Below, piece after piece: positions 18,620 to 28,334 of a stretch of 64,000 bases of DNA. The stretch lies in NCBI RefSeq assembly GCF_000424265.1, contig NZ_AUJO01000016.1, forward strand, positions 1-64,000, written 5' to 3'. The translations under genes and the position numbers were made by a program. Each line of letters begins with the position of its first letter. Position 1 is the stretch's first letter. Below the pieces are notes generated by a model. The model worked only from the letters and a program-made list of their open reading frames with translations, had not been told where the DNA came from and ran no database searches. Source of the DNA: Butyrivibrio sp. WCD3002 (GTDB lineage Bacteria > Bacillota > Clostridia > Lachnospirales > Lachnospiraceae).

Positions 18620-19632
18620 CTATTGCTTACCTTTATAAAGTTCTCGAGAGTTTCAAGTGCCTTTCCTGAATCGATAGTCTTTGTTGCAAGCTCTACGCCT
18701 TCCTTGAAGCTATCAGCTTTTCCTCCGATATAAAGTGATGCGCCTGCATTTAAAAGAACGGCATCTCTCTTGGGGCCCTTTGCTCCGCCAAGAATCTCTC
18801 TTGTGATCTTAGCGTTTTCTTCAGGTGTACCACCCTTAAGGTCGTCCTTTGTGCACTTATTAAAACCAAAGTCCTCAGGCTCGATGGTATATGTTTTGTA
18901 CCATCCTTCCTTAATCTCGCAAACCTTGGTAGGTGCGCTAAGGGAGATTTCATCCAGCTTATCCATTCCGTATACGACCATTCCTCTCTTTACGCCAAGG
19001 CTTATTAAAACCTGTGCAAGAGGCTCTACCAGGTACTCATCATATACACCAAGGAGCTGCATTGAAGGTGTTGCAGGGTTTGTAAGCGGTCCAAGGATAT
19101 TGAAAACTGTTCTGAAGCCAAGCTCTTTTCTAATTGGTCCAACATACTTCATGGATGTGTGGTACTTCTGAGCAAAGAAGAAGCACATTCCAACTTCATT
19201 AAGAAGTTCTACGCACTTTTCAGGATCCTGATTGATATTAACGCCAAGAGCTTCAAGACAGTCAGCTGTTCCGCACATTGAAGATGCTGCTCTGTTACCA
19301 TGCTTTGCTACCTTCATGCCACAAGCTGCTGCGACCAAGCCTGATGTTGTAGATATATTAAAGCTGCCTGCGTTATCTCCGCCTGTTCCAACTATCTCGA
19401 ATACATCCATATTCGTCTCAACCTTAGTCGCATGATCTCTCATTGCTGCAGCGCAGCCTGCGATCTCATCTGTTGTCTCAGCCTTTGCACTCTTGGTTGA
19501 AAGCGCTGACAAAAATGCAGCATTCTGAGTAGGTGTACTCTCACCGCTCATAATCTCATTCATTACTGTGTAGGCCTCATCATAAGTAAGGTCCTGCTTG
19601 TTTACGATTTTTTCGATTGCTTCTCTGATCAT
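18616..19632 (-). CDS. trpD: Anthranilate phosphoribosyltransferase
   Basis: 338 residues, the usual length for a stand-alone TrpD. Phosphoribosyl-diphosphate binding is shown by [16 protein letters not shown], with [15 protein letters not shown] and GPLTNP downstream. AAGGAGGAG precedes the ATG. It is the first gene of the operon, separated from the T-box terminator by an unusual structured stretch of about 170 bases. Confidence 0.96.
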   Translation of the reverse strand: MIREAIEKIVNKQDLTYDEAYTVMNEIMSGESTPTQNAAFLSALSTKSAKAETTDEIAGCAAAMRDHATKVETNMDVFEIVGTGGDNAGSFNISTTSGLVAAACGMKVAKHGNRAASSMCGTADCLEALGVNINQDPEKCVELLNEVGMCFFFAQKYHTSMKYVGPIRKELGFRTVFNILGPLTNPATPSMQLLGVYDEYLVEPLAQVLISLGVKRGMVVYGMDKLDEISLSAPTKVCEIKEGWYKTYTIEPEDFGFNKCTKDDLKGGTPEENAKITREILGGAKGPKRDAVLLNAGASLYIGGKADSFKEGVELATKTIDSGKALETLENFIKVSNR

Positions 19633-19670
19633 GTGTGTCTCCTCCTTCTGGTTATGTCTCTATCAAATGT

Positions 19671-19687
19671 TCTGCATGGCTCTGCTT
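19671..19687. repeat. 17-base direct repeat, copy 1
   Basis: TCTGCATGGCTCTGCTT recurs exactly at 19797-19813, 126 bases away. The pair flanks the inverted-repeat structure between the T-box and trpD. Confidence 0.8.
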
Positions 19688-19694
19688 CTTAGCC

Positions 19695-19822
19695 TTTCGT
19701 GAAAAGCAGCACAAACTCGAAAATACTTCGTATTTTCGAGTTCGTGTAGCTCGCCATATATAGCTTTCTTCTTTCATGCGAGCATGAGAAGAAAGCTCTG
19801 CATGGCTCTGCTTTTCACGAAA
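19695..19822. repeat. Cruciform-forming insert between T-box terminator and trpD (MITE-like)
   Basis: Outer arms 19695-19709 and 19808-19822 are 15-bp perfect inverted repeats (TTTCGTGAAAAGCAG). Inside are two strong hairpins, 19710-19746 (CTCGAAAATA stem) and 19762-19797 (AGCTTTCTTCT stem). The outer arm starts at the T-run of the T-box terminator. The architecture resembles a miniature inverted-repeat element or a REP-like unit. No transposase is nearby. Confidence 0.55.
19797..19813. repeat. 17-base direct repeat, copy 2
   Basis: Exact second copy of the sequence at 19671-19687. It overlaps the right outer arm of the cruciform element. Confidence 0.8.
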
Positions 19823-19826
19823 AAAA

Positions 19827-20124
19827 GTCCTTGATAGAAACGGTACGGTTTCTATCAAGGACGAATAATCTAATCTATCCGCGGTGCCACCTCGAATTCA
19901 CAGTTAAAAGCTGTGCGCTTAACAGGATACCAACATATCCCCGGCAACTGACGTATGCCCAACGTCGCAGAATACTAAGCTCATCAAAAATACTATCTCA
20001 CTTTTCACTGCGCCCTCAGTGGTCCATTTGACAACTTGTTTCTCACCTGTTCTCAGCAACCCAGGCTCTCTGTAAAGGCATCATTGCCGTTATCTCCACT
20101 TCAACGGTTTAAACTATTAAATTT
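19827..20124 (-). promoter_or_regulatory. T-box riboswitch, tRNA-Trp specific
   Basis: On the minus strand the conserved T-box AGGTGGCACCGCGG lies at 19892-19879. Upstream is a long Stem I region with an AGAG element and GGTTGCTGAGAAC, and the specifier UGG (Trp) at 20026-20024 followed by A. The terminator is a perfect 15-bp stem at 19862-19827 followed by seven T. Uncharged tRNA-Trp is expected to stabilise the antiterminator and allow trpDCFEG transcription. Confidence 0.93.
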
Positions 20125-20130
20125 TTATTT

Positions 20131-20160
20131 ATATTACTTCTTTATCCTCATAATCGTCAA
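20131..20160 (-). promoter_or_regulatory. trp operon promoter
   Basis: TTGACG (20160-20155), 18-base spacer, TAATAT (20136-20131), directly upstream of the T-box leader. Confidence 0.6.
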
Positions 20161-20237
20161 GGGTGTAAATTTATTTTTTTCAAGAAAATTCAAATATTAA
20201 TTTCGCTACATTTTTTTCATTTTTGGTACAAAATATA

Positions 20238-20266
20238 TTGACACTAAACCTAAATATATCTATTAT
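20238..20266 (+). promoter_or_regulatory. pyrG promoter
   Basis: TTGACA (20238-20243), 17-base spacer, TATTAT (20261-20266). The predicted start is at about 20272-20275. Confidence 0.75.
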
Positions 20267-20277
20267 TATCTAATTAA

Positions 20278-20330
20278 GGCAAAGGCGCCAAAACAGTAGT
20301 ATTTTACTTATTGTTTTGTGCGCTTTTTTT
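20278..20330 (+). promoter_or_regulatory. pyrG start-proximal attenuator with six-base-loop hairpin
   Basis: The terminator pairs GCGCCAAAACA (20285-20295) with TGTTTTGTGCGC (20312-20323), one base bulged, followed by seven T. At the extreme 5' end, GGC-AAAGGC-GCC (20278-20289) forms a hairpin whose loop is identical to the dapL loop and which overlaps the terminator arm. In other Gram-positives pyrG is attenuated through CTP-sensitive reiterative transcription, but the usual GGGCT start is not evident here. Confidence 0.65.
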
Positions 20331-20359
20331 CTTTTTTATAATGTCAAAGGTGGTGGATT

Positions 20360-21967
20360 ATGTCAGTAAAATATGTATTTGTAATTGGTGGTGTAGTATC
20401 TGGTCTTGGAAAAGGTATCACAGCAGCATCTCTTGGTAGACTTTTAAAAGCTCGTGGTTATAAAGTTACCATGCAAAAGTTTGATCCCTATATCAACATC
20501 GATCCCGGTACAATGAATCCGATTCAGCATGGTGAGGTTTTCGTAACAGAAGACGGCACAGAAACTGATCTTGACCTGGGGCACTATGAGCGCTTTATTG
20601 ATGAAAGCCTCGACAAAAACTCTAACGTTACAACCGGTAAAATTTACTGGTCTGTGCTTCACAAAGAACGCCGTGGTGATTACGGCGGACACACCGTTCA
20701 GGTAATCCCTCATATTACAGATGAAATAAAGAGTAGATTCTATCGTAATTACGAAGAGGATAATACTCATATTGCAATAATAGAGGTAGGTGGTACAGTC
20801 GGTGACATTGAGTCACAGCCTTTCCTTGAATCTATTAGACAGTTCCAGCACGAGGTTGGACATGAGAATGCAATGATTATTCTTGTTTCTCTTATACCTT
20901 ATCTTCGCTGCTCACAGGAAATTAAGACAAAGCCCACACAGTCTGCAGTTAAGACCTTACAGGGTATGGGCCTCAGTCCGGACGTCATCGTGTGCAGAAG
21001 CGAGGTTGAACTTGATAATGAGACCAAAGAAAAGATTTCCCTTTTCTGTAACGTTCCCAGCAAATATGTCCTTAATAACCTTGATCTTAAGTATTTATAC
21101 GAAGCACCTCTCGCTATGGAAAAGGAACATCTTGCTGATGTAGCACTTGAATGCCTACATCTTGAACACAGAGAACCTAAGCTTGATGACTGGACAGATA
21201 TGGTAAACACTCTTTATTCTCTTGATAAGACTGTTACCGTTGCTCTTGTTGGAAAATACACTCAGCTCCATGACGCTTACATCAGTGTTGTTGAGGCTCT
21301 AAAACACGGCGGAATTGCTGCCAAGAGAGAAGTTAAGATTAAGTGGATTGACTCAGAAGAGATTACTCCGGAGAATGTTGCCGAAAAGCTTTCAGATGTT
21401 TCAGGTGTAATTGTACCCGGCGGCTTTGGCGATCGTGGAATTGAAGGAATGATCACTTCTATTCAGTACGTCAGAGAGAACAAGATTCCTTTCCTTGGAA
21501 TATGCCTCGGTATGCAGCTTGCGATTATTGAGTTTACCCGAAATGTAATAGGCCACAGTGATGCGCACTCTATCGAGTTTAATCCTTCTACAACTCACCC
21601 TGTGATCGCATTCTTACCTGATCATAGTGCAGGTGAAGACCTTGGCGGAACCCTCAGACTTGGTTCTTATCCTTGCACGCTTGAAAAGGATACTCTCGCT
21701 TACAGCTTGTATGGTACATGCGATATCACAGAGAGACATCGTCATCGCTACGAAGTAAATAATGATTACAGAGAAACTCTTACAAGCAATGGTCTTAAAT
21801 TATGCGGCCTTTCACCTGACAGAAGAATAGTTGAGATGATTGAATATCCCGAGAATCCTTTCTATATTGCAACTCAGGCTCATCCGGAATTCAAATCACG
21901 CCCCAACAACCCGCACCCTTTATTTGCCGGTTTCATTAAGGCAGCTGCTGCGTTTGAAGCAAAATAA
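20360..21967 (+). CDS. pyrG: CTP synthase
   Basis: 535 residues. It aminates UTP to CTP using glutamine. The N-terminal synthase domain opens with [20 protein letters not shown] (P-loop) and has [16 protein letters not shown]. The C-terminal class I amidotransferase domain carries the nucleophile in [11 protein letters not shown] and the histidine segment [17 protein letters not shown] six bases before the ATG supports the start. It is monocistronic, with its own promoter, attenuator and terminator. This is one of only three plus-strand genes in the window. Confidence 0.98.
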   Translation: MSVKYVFVIGGVVSGLGKGITAASLGRLLKARGYKVTMQKFDPYINIDPGTMNPIQHGEVFVTEDGTETDLDLGHYERFIDESLDKNSNVTTGKIYWSVLHKERRGDYGGHTVQVIPHITDEIKSRFYRNYEEDNTHIAIIEVGGTVGDIESQPFLESIRQFQHEVGHENAMIILVSLIPYLRCSQEIKTKPTQSAVKTLQGMGLSPDVIVCRSEVELDNETKEKISLFCNVPSKYVLNNLDLKYLYEAPLAMEKEHLADVALECLHLEHREPKLDDWTDMVNTLYSLDKTVTVALVGKYTQLHDAYISVVEALKHGGIAAKREVKIKWIDSEEITPENVAEKLSDVSGVIVPGGFGDRGIEGMITSIQYVRENKIPFLGICLGMQLAIIEFTRNVIGHSDAHSIEFNPSTTHPVIAFLPDHSAGEDLGGTLRLGSYPCTLEKDTLAYSLYGTCDITERHRHRYEVNNDYRETLTSNGLKLCGLSPDRRIVEMIEYPENPFYIATQAHPEFKSRPNNPHPLFAGFIKAAAAFEAK

Positions 21968-21989
21968 ATCAAATATTTCGCTTATTAGC

Positions 21990-22027
21990 TACCCAAGTGG
22001 AATTAAATATTTCACTTGGGTATTTTT
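21990..22027 (+). terminator. pyrG terminator
   Basis: TACCCAAGTG and CACTTGGGTA form a 10-bp stem followed by a T-run, 23 bases after the pyrG stop. Confidence 0.85.
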
Positions 22028-22062
22028 ATGTACTCTCATTTCCTTCAGAAGCAATTCATCTC

Positions 22063-22650
22063 TTATACTAACTCTAGAACTTCGCTCCTACCAAGACCAA
22101 ACTCATAACAGATTTTCTCTACTATCTGTTCATCGCTAAACTTCATACACCTAAGCATTGATGCTGCTTTTCTTACTCCCTCACACAAACCTTCTCTAAA
22201 ACCGGATTCTCTTCCTTCACTTATACCCATTAAACGTCCTTCTCTGATTCCCTCTTTTTTCCCCTCGTTACGTGACAACTCCATTGATCTGGCATCATCA
22301 TATTCCTTAAGCATCATACCGAGCACTATTTTCATATTCTTTTTCATAAATGGTTTTATCAAAAAATCTTCCGGCATAAATTCGATAGCAAGCTCAACTG
22401 CAGGCTCCATTGTAAATCTCTTTGTATTGTCCTTAACCTTGGATACAAGCCATGCATACTCATATAAAGGCCTGCATGATTCCATGACAGAATTCATCTC
22501 TAACAGCTCTTCTTCATTCTGTTGCCTTTTCTCTGAATCATCATATTTTTTGAACAACATATTCCTGTTTTCAGGACTTCCCAAAATAAACCCTAGTAAC
22601 CTATCCTTATTATCAACCTTAAAATCAATAGCACTATTAAAATCAGCCAT
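22063..22650 (-). CDS. N-terminally truncated Rpn/PD-(D/E)XK-family protein
   Basis: 195 residues from the ATG at 22650, preceded by GAAGGAGGG. The middle (AVELAIEFMPEDFLIKPFM, then MLKEYDDARSMELSR) and the glycine/arginine/glutamate repeats EGKKEGIREGRL...SEGRESGFREG followed by a helical tail resemble the C-terminal half of Rpn-type transposase-like nucleases common in Lachnospiraceae. The nuclease core that normally precedes this part is absent, so the protein is probably a decayed or split derivative. The frame is intact and has a plausible ribosome binding site, so it may still be expressed. Confidence 0.5.
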   Translation of the reverse strand: MADFNSAIDFKVDNKDRLLGFILGSPENRNMLFKKYDDSEKRQQNEEELLEMNSVMESCRPLYEYAWLVSKVKDNTKRFTMEPAVELAIEFMPEDFLIKPFMKKNMKIVLGMMLKEYDDARSMELSRNEGKKEGIREGRLMGISEGRESGFREGLCEGVRKAASMLRCMKFSDEQIVEKICYEFGLGRSEVLELV

Positions 22651-22874
22651 TTTACCCTCCTTCAATCAAATCATTTGATGCTAAATTCTTCACAATATGA
22701 ATTTCTTTAAAAAGTACGCTTTTATTCTGTGCGGAATCCAACAAAACTTAGTGACATAGTTTTGTGCATCAAAATAACGCGTATGTACTTCTAAAGACAT
22801 TCGCCAATAAAAACATGAGTAGTGAAAACTGGGAGAAACTCCCGGATTAAATATCTGGTCATCGACCGAAAGAT
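22651..22874 (-). promoter_or_regulatory. Long structured leader of the Rpn-like gene
   Basis: About 220 transcribed bases contain several small hairpins: GGTC-GAT-GACC, GGGAG-TTT-CTCCC, and CAAAACT/AGTTTTG around 22744-22767. No T-run or known riboswitch class was recognised. It could instead be residual sequence from the deleted 5' part of the gene. Confidence 0.35.
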
Positions 22875-22903
22875 ATAATAACTGACTTAATAATATTTGT
22901 CAA
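22875..22903 (-). promoter_or_regulatory. Promoter upstream of the Rpn-like gene
   Basis: TTGACA (22903-22898), 17-base spacer, TATTAT (22880-22875) on the minus strand. Confidence 0.65.
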
Positions 22904-22960
22904 TACATTTGTAAGCATTATTATAATTATGATTGCACTAATAATTTATTGGGACATTTC

Positions 22961-23302
22961 TCATTCCCATTTCTTCCATACATCCGGCTGGTATCCAATG
23001 GTGGATTGTTTTCCATTTCTTACAATCGGTGTCTTGATTATCTGTTGATTTTCAAGGAGTTTTTCCAGCTTATCCTCGTCTGCAATATACTGAACAAGAG
23101 CAATCGCATCTTTATCCTTAGCATCCTGATTTATCATATTCATTATACCGCCGTTAGCACTTGCAACAGATGTAAGCTCTCCTTTGCTCATGCCCTTTTC
23201 CCTCAGATCAACAAATTGAAACTTAATGCCTCGCTCCTTGAAAAAACGCTCTGCTTTCTTAGTATCATTACATTTCTTCGTGCCAAAAATCTGTATATTC
23301 AT
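22961..23302 (-). CDS. ArsC/Spx-family thioredoxin-fold protein
   Basis: 113 residues with the ArsC-like fold order. FGTKKCNDTKKAERFF carries a single N-terminal cysteine (CNDT) in place of the CxxC of Spx. KFQFVDLREK, MNMINQDAKDKD and the cis-proline segment IIKTPIVRNG follow, with GYQPDVWKKW at the end. The family includes glutaredoxin-type arsenate reductases, YffB and the Spx regulators. Absence of a second cysteine and of arsenic genes nearby argues against Spx-type control and makes arsenate reduction unproven. It is monocistronic, with a GAGG-type ribosome binding site. Confidence 0.75.
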   Translation of the reverse strand: MNIQIFGTKKCNDTKKAERFFKERGIKFQFVDLREKGMSKGELTSVASANGGIMNMINQDAKDKDAIALVQYIADEDKLEKLLENQQIIKTPIVRNGKQSTIGYQPDVWKKWE

Positions 23303-23507
23303 CTCATATTCCTCGTAAAAGGTCTTTTATGAACATCATTCCAAAATTTGAATGTTATTGTATCAATTTCTGTAAATTATAAAGATATTTTATTATAACC
23401 CATTTAGAACTACATTATATAAAAATAGCTCTTCGTTCATGGGGATTTTTATTTTATGGCGCCATTTTGGCACCGGCAATAATTATTCCGATAACTTTAA
23501 ACACAAA
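23303..23507. other. Intergenic region upstream of the ArsC-like gene
   Basis: AT-rich. A small hairpin GGCGCCA/TGGCACC lies at 23458-23474, without a T-run. A TG-extended -10-like TACAAT on the minus strand could serve the ArsC-like gene. Nothing else was recognised. Confidence 0.3.
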
Positions 23508-23539
23508 AAGGGTTTCAAGCCTAAGCTTGAAACCCTTTA
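23508..23539 (-). terminator. tuf terminator
   Basis: A 13-bp stem (AAAGGGTTTCAAG / CTTGAAACCCTTT) with a six-base loop. It ends the translation-gene block, with T-rich sequence following on the minus strand. Confidence 0.85.
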
Positions 23540-23570
23540 TAAATTCAGTGATCATGCGATCTGATAAGAA

Positions 23571-24761
23571 TTACTCAACGATTGTAGCAACCTTACCTGA
23601 TCCAACTGTACGTCCACCCTCACGGATAGCGAACTTAAGACCCTGCTCCATAGCGATGGGGTGGATAAGCTCGATAGACATTGTTACGTGGTCACCAGGC
23701 ATGCACATCTCTGTTCCCTCAGGAAGGTTGCAAACACCTGTAACGTCAGTTGTTCTGAAGTAGAACTGAGGTCTGTAGTTGTTGAAGAAAGGTGTATGAC
23801 GTCCACCCTCGTCCTTAGTAAGAACGTAAACCTCAGCTGTGAACTTTCTGTGGCAAGTTACAGAACCGGGCTTTGTGATACACTGACCTCTCTGGATACC
23901 ATCACGGTCAACACCACGAAGAAGAAGACCAACGTTGTCACCAGCTTCGCAGTAATCCATTGTCTTACGGAACATCTCGATACCAGTACATACAGACTTA
24001 GCTGTCTCTTCCTTGATACCAACGATTTCGATTTCGTCGTTAAGATTGAGGTGACCTCTCTCTACACGGCCTGTAGCAACTGTTCCACGACCTGTGATTG
24101 TGAATACGTCCTCAACAGGCATAAGGAAAGGCTTATCTGTCTCACGAGTAGGTTCAGGGATGTAAGAATCAACTGTATCCATAAGCTCCATGATCTTGTC
24201 GCCCCACTCACACTTAGGATCCTCAAGAGCCTTAAGTGCAGAACCACGAATGATCGGAATATCATCTCCAGGGAACTCATACTCTGTAAGAAGGTCTCTG
24301 ATCTCCATCTCAACGAGGTCAAGAAGTTCAGGATCATCAACCATATCGCACTTGTTCATGAATACGATGATGTAAGGAACACCTACCTGACGAGCAAGAA
24401 GAACGTGCTCTCTTGTCTGAGCCATAACACCATCAGTAGCAGCAACAACGAGGATAGAACCATCCATCTGTGCAGCACCAGTGATCATGTTCTTTACATA
24501 GTCAGCGTGGCCAGGGCAGTCAACGTGTGCGTAGTGTCTGCTAGCTGTCTCATACTCGATGTGAGCAGAGTTGATTGTGATACCACGCTCTTTTTCCTCG
24601 GGTGCTTTATCGATCTGATCGAAAGCAACAGCAGGGCTGAATCCTCTGTCTGCAAGAACAGTTGTGATAGCTGCTGTAAGAGTTGTCTTACCATGGTCAA
24701 CGTGTCCGATTGTACCAATGTTAACGTGCGGCTTACTTCTGTCAAACTTAGCTTTTGCCAT
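23571..24761 (-). CDS. tuf: Elongation factor Tu
   Basis: 396 residues. GTPase delivering aminoacyl-tRNA to the ribosome. G1 [10 protein letters not shown]3 DCPGHADY and G4 NKCDM are intact, as is RGITI in the effector loop. Domains 2 and 3 follow. AGGAGG precedes the ATG. It is last in the str block, after fusA, with its own promoter, so it can be expressed above the upstream genes. No second tuf is present in the window. Confidence 0.99.
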   Translation of the reverse strand: MAKAKFDRSKPHVNIGTIGHVDHGKTTLTAAITTVLADRGFSPAVAFDQIDKAPEEKERGITINSAHIEYETASRHYAHVDCPGHADYVKNMITGAAQMDGSILVVAATDGVMAQTREHVLLARQVGVPYIIVFMNKCDMVDDPELLDLVEMEIRDLLTEYEFPGDDIPIIRGSALKALEDPKCEWGDKIMELMDTVDSYIPEPTRETDKPFLMPVEDVFTITGRGTVATGRVERGHLNLNDEIEIVGIKEETAKSVCTGIEMFRKTMDYCEAGDNVGLLLRGVDRDGIQRGQCITKPGSVTCHRKFTAEVYVLTKDEGGRHTPFFNNYRPQFYFRTTDVTGVCNLPEGTEMCMPGDHVTMSIELIHPIAMEQGLKFAIREGGRTVGSGKVATIVE

Positions 24762-24828
24762 TTTTAAATATCCTCCTTAAATAAAAATGTTACTTTAACA
24801 TTTTTTCTCATAATAACCGACTATATCG

Positions 24829-24857
24829 ATTATATAGAAATTTACGCTTGAAATCAA
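24829..24857 (-). promoter_or_regulatory. tuf-proximal promoter
   Basis: TTGATT (24857-24852), 17-base spacer, TATAAT (24834-24829), in the fusA-tuf interval. Confidence 0.65.
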
Positions 24858-24875
24858 GCATAAAATAGTATAAAC

Positions 24876-24920
24876 AAGGGCTTTGTGGCACGATTTCATT
24901 AGAAATCGTTGCCACCCCTT
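24876..24920 (-). promoter_or_regulatory. Hairpin after fusA
   Basis: CGATTTC/GAAATCG with an ATTA loop, extended by GTGGCA/TGCCAC and AAGGG/CCCTT. It lies directly after the fusA stop. Only a weak T-rich stretch follows, so it is a partial terminator or a stability element before the tuf promoter. Confidence 0.5.
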
Positions 24921-24927
24921 AATTTAT

Positions 24928-27045
24928 TTAAGCATTTTTGTTAGAGAGTACTTTCTCCTGGATGTTCTTCGGAACAGGAGCATACTTCTCAAAGAACATT
25001 GAGTAGTTACCACGACCCTGTGTTCTTGAACGAAGGTCTGTAGCATATCCGAACATCTCAGCAAGCGGAACGTGTGCTCTAACGATCTTTCCACCGCCCA
25101 TGTCATCCATACCTTCAACCTGTCCACGACGTGAGTTAACGTCACCGATAACATCACCCATGTACTCTTCAGGCATAGTAACTTCAACCTTCATGATAGG
25201 CTCAAGGAGAACCATTCCGCCCTTAGCCATAGCATCCTTGAATGCCATTGATCCGGCAATATGGAATGCCATTTCTGATGAATCGACTTCATGGTATGAT
25301 CCGTCGTAAACTGTAGCGTGTACACCTACAACAGGGAATCCACCAAGTGATCCGGCCTTCATAGCCTCTTCGATACCTTCGCTGATAGGCTGGATGTATT
25401 CCTTAGGAATAGAACCACCGACAACTTCGCTATCGAACTGGTAAAGGTTCTCTCCGTTAGCATCCATGGGCTCGAAGCGAACTTTACAGTGACCATACTG
25501 ACCACGTCCACCAGACTGCTTAGCATACTTACTCTCGATATCGCAAGCATTAAGAAGAGCTTCTCTGTATGCAACCTGAGGTGCACCAACGTTAGCTTCT
25601 ACCTTGTACTCACGGAGAAGTCTGTCGACGATGATATCAAGGTGAAGCTCACCCATACCAGCGATGATTGTCTGACCTGTCTCAGCATTAGTATGTGCTC
25701 TGAATGTAGGATCCTCTTCTGCAAGCTTCATAAGAGCTTCGTCAAGCTTCTGCTGACCAGCCTTAGTCTTAGGCTCGATAGCAAGCTCGATAACGGGATC
25801 CGGGAACTCCATAGACTCAAGGATTACGGGGTTCTTATCATCACAGAGAGTATCACCTGTAGTTGTGTTCTTAAGACCAACAGCTGCAGCGATATCACCT
25901 GAGTAAACCTTATCAAGGTCTGAACGCTTGTTAGCGTGCATCTGAAGGATACGTCCAAGACGCTCCTTGTTGTCCTTTGTACTGTTAAGTACATAAGAAC
26001 CTGAATTTGCAGTACCACGATATACGCGGAAGAATGCAAGCTTTCCTACGAAAGGATCGCTGACAATCTTGAATGCAAGAGCTGCGAAGGGGCCATCATC
26101 TGTTGACTCAACCTCAACCTCATTGCCATCCATGTCTGTACCCTTACAAGCAGGGATATCAAGAGGTGAAGGCATGAACTCGATAACAGCATCGATGAGC
26201 TTCTGAATACCTCTGTTTCTGTGAGCAGAACCACAGCAAACAGGGAAAGCCTTACATTCACAAGTTGCCTTACGAAGAGCAGCCTTAAGCTCCTCCTTTG
26301 TAGGCTCCTCACCTTCAAGGTACTTCATCATAAGATCTTCATCGAGGTCGCAGATCTTCTCTACGAGCTCACTACGATAAAGCTCTGCATCGTCCTTAAG
26401 ATCAGCAGGGATCTCACCGATAGTAACATCTTCACCCTTATCATCATTATAGATATAAGCCTGCATCTCAAAAAGGTCGATAATACCCTGGAACTGATCC
26501 TCAGCTCCGATCGGGATTTCGATCATAATAGCATTTTTCTTAAGTCTATTACGGATCTGCTCAACAGCTCCGAAATAGTTTGCTCCGATGATATCCATCT
26601 TGTTGATGAATGCCATACGAGGAACATTAAATCCATCAGCCTGACGCCATACGTTCTCAGACTGAGGCTCAACGCCTTCTTTTGCACTGAATACGCCTAC
26701 AGCGCCGTCAAGTACACGAAGTGAACGCTCAACCTCAACGGTAAAGTCAACGTGGCCGGGAGTATCGATAATGTTGATACGATGCTCCTGAGCACCGGGC
26801 TTAACCTTTCCGTTTTCCTGAAGTGTCCAATGGCATGTTGTAGCTGCAGATGTGATAGTGATACCTCTCTCCTGCTCCTGTTCCATCCAGTCCATGGTAG
26901 CAGTACCTTCATAGGTCTCACCAATCTTGTAGTTAACACCGGTATAGTAAAGAATACGCTCTGTAAGTGTAGTCTTACCAGCATCGATATGAGCCATAAT
27001 ACCAATGTTTCTGGTTCTTTCCAATGGATATTGTCTTTCAGCCAA
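24928..27045 (-). CDS. fusA: Elongation factor G
   Basis: 705 residues. Translocation GTPase. Motifs are [14 protein letters not shown] (G1), [13 protein letters not shown] (switch I), DTPGHVDFT (G3) and FINKMD (G4), with domains II-V following; [10 protein letters not shown] is in domain IV. The start codon is TTG, eight bases after AGGAGG. It lies between rpsG and tuf in the standard str order. Confidence 0.98.
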   Translation of the reverse strand: MAERQYPLERTRNIGIMAHIDAGKTTLTERILYYTGVNYKIGETYEGTATMDWMEQEQERGITITSAATTCHWTLQENGKVKPGAQEHRINIIDTPGHVDFTVEVERSLRVLDGAVGVFSAKEGVEPQSENVWRQADGFNVPRMAFINKMDIIGANYFGAVEQIRNRLKKNAIMIEIPIGAEDQFQGIIDLFEMQAYIYNDDKGEDVTIGEIPADLKDDAELYRSELVEKICDLDEDLMMKYLEGEEPTKEELKAALRKATCECKAFPVCCGSAHRNRGIQKLIDAVIEFMPSPLDIPACKGTDMDGNEVEVESTDDGPFAALAFKIVSDPFVGKLAFFRVYRGTANSGSYVLNSTKDNKERLGRILQMHANKRSDLDKVYSGDIAAAVGLKNTTTGDTLCDDKNPVILESMEFPDPVIELAIEPKTKAGQQKLDEALMKLAEEDPTFRAHTNAETGQTIIAGMGELHLDIIVDRLLREYKVEANVGAPQVAYREALLNACDIESKYAKQSGGRGQYGHCKVRFEPMDANGENLYQFDSEVVGGSIPKEYIQPISEGIEEAMKAGSLGGFPVVGVHATVYDGSYHEVDSSEMAFHIAGSMAFKDAMAKGGMVLLEPIMKVEVTMPEEYMGDVIGDVNSRRGQVEGMDDMGGGKIVRAHVPLAEMFGYATDLRSRTQGRGNYSMFFEKYAPVPKNIQEKVLSNKNA

Positions 27046-27097
27046 AGGTTTATCCTCCTAATAAAATACGACGTTTCTTACACTGAGAATCCAAAAA

Positions 27098-27568
27098 TTA
27101 GAATCTGTAGTGTGAGAATGCCTTGTTTGCTTCTGCCATCTTGTGCATATCTTCTTTTCTCTTAACAGATGCACCTGTGTTGTTGAATGCATCAAGAATT
27201 TCTGATGCAAGTCTGTCAACCATGGTCTTCTCGCCTCTGTTACGAGAAAATGTTACAAGCCAGCGAAGTGCAAGGGCCTGACGTCTATCCGGACGAACCT
27301 CGATCGGTACCTGATATGTAGCACCACCGATACGTCTAGCCTTTACCTCGAGAGCGGGCATGATGTTGTTCATAGCACCCTCGAATACTTCAAGAGCAGG
27401 CTTTCCAGCCTTCTCCTCTACCTGTGCGAATGCACCATATACGATCTTCTGTGCAACACCCTTCTTACCATCAAGCATAACTGCGTTGATAAGCTTTGTT
27501 ACAACCTTGTTATCGTATAAAGGATCCGCTAATACGTCACGTTTTACAATATGTCCTTTACGCGGCAC
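27098..27568 (-). CDS. rpsG: 30S ribosomal protein S7
   Basis: 156 residues, normal length. Binds the 3' major domain of 16S rRNA and nucleates head assembly. Starts at GTG ([12 protein letters not shown]) after AAGGAGGG. Conserved [24 protein letters not shown] and the C-terminal NKAFSHYRF are present. It lies between rpsL and fusA. Confidence 0.98.
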   Translation of the reverse strand: MPRKGHIVKRDVLADPLYDNKVVTKLINAVMLDGKKGVAQKIVYGAFAQVEEKAGKPALEVFEGAMNNIMPALEVKARRIGGATYQVPIEVRPDRRQALALRWLVTFSRNRGEKTMVDRLASEILDAFNNTGASVKRKEDMHKMAEANKAFSHYRF

Positions 27569-27732
27569 GGTTCTTCCCTCCTTTAGAATCGCAGATGAGT
27601 GTCAGTCTTCATCTGTTTACTATAGATCATAGGTACTCACTAATTTTAGTGTACGTGCGGGTCTTTTTATTACGAAAAAAGAAACACCAACACTATAAAA
27701 AAATTAGATCTTGTTAATGATAGTTACTTAGA

Positions 27733-28152
27733 TTACTTTGCAGCCTTAGGTCTCTTTGCGCCGTACTTGGAGCGAGCCTGCTTACGGTCTGCAACACCTG
27801 CTGTATCAAGAGTTCCACGGATAATGTGATATCTTGTACCAGGCAGGTCCTTAACTCTTCCGCCACGGATGAGAACAACGCTGTGCTCCTGAAGGTTGTG
27901 ACCTTCGCCGGGAATGTAGCTTGTTACCTCGATACCGTTAGAAAGACGTACTCTGGCGATCTTTCTAAGAGCTGAGTTAGGCTTCTTAGGTGTAGCAGTC
28001 TTAACAGCTGTGCAAACGCCTCTCTTCTGCGGTGATGCAGTGTCGATAGCCTTCTTGTGAAGGGAATTGAATCCTTTCTGAAGTGCAGGAGCTGTAGACT
28101 TCTTCTCAGAAGTCTGACGACCTTTACGAACTAACTGGTTAAATGTTGGCAT
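27733..28152 (-). CDS. rpsL: 30S ribosomal protein S12
   Basis: 139 residues. Decoding-centre protein. The two streptomycin hot spots show wild-type lysines ([11 protein letters not shown] and GGRVKDLPG). [18 protein letters not shown] is also conserved. AGGAGG precedes the ATG. It is the first str gene after rpoC. Confidence 0.98.
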   Translation of the reverse strand: MPTFNQLVRKGRQTSEKKSTAPALQKGFNSLHKKAIDTASPQKRGVCTAVKTATPKKPNSALRKIARVRLSNGIEVTSYIPGEGHNLQEHSVVLIRGGRVKDLPGTRYHIIRGTLDTAGVADRKQARSKYGAKRPKAAK

Positions 28153-28242
28153 TCCTTTTACCTCCTATTTTAGTAGTAAAACAATATATGATAAACAGAC
28201 AGCTCTCTGACATAGAAACTATCTGAAAATCAACACACACTT

Positions 28243-28275
28243 CAAGCGAAAGGGGCAAACTACCCCTCTCGCTTG
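28243..28275 (-). promoter_or_regulatory. Hairpin between rpoC and rpsL
   Basis: CAAGCGA...GGGG pairs with CCCC...TCGCTTG around a seven-base loop. No T-run follows on the minus strand, so rpoC-rpsL read-through is possible. It may mark a processing site separating the rpoBC and str messages. Confidence 0.5.
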
Positions 28276-28334
28276 TCGCACAGTTTTAAAGTATACGTAT
28301 ATCAATATGTGTTGTCAAGTTAAATATTTCTAAA

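Noticed and set aside
22840..22880. Sequence with ...GACCGAAAGATA... resembling a hammerhead ribozyme core
   Set aside because: The CUGAUGA core and the three-stem arrangement are absent, and the segment contains a strong minus-strand -10 box.
23661..24767. Plus-strand open frame of 368 codons opposite tuf
   Set aside because: It is the antisense shadow of the highly biased tuf codons and has no ribosome binding site or recognisable domain.
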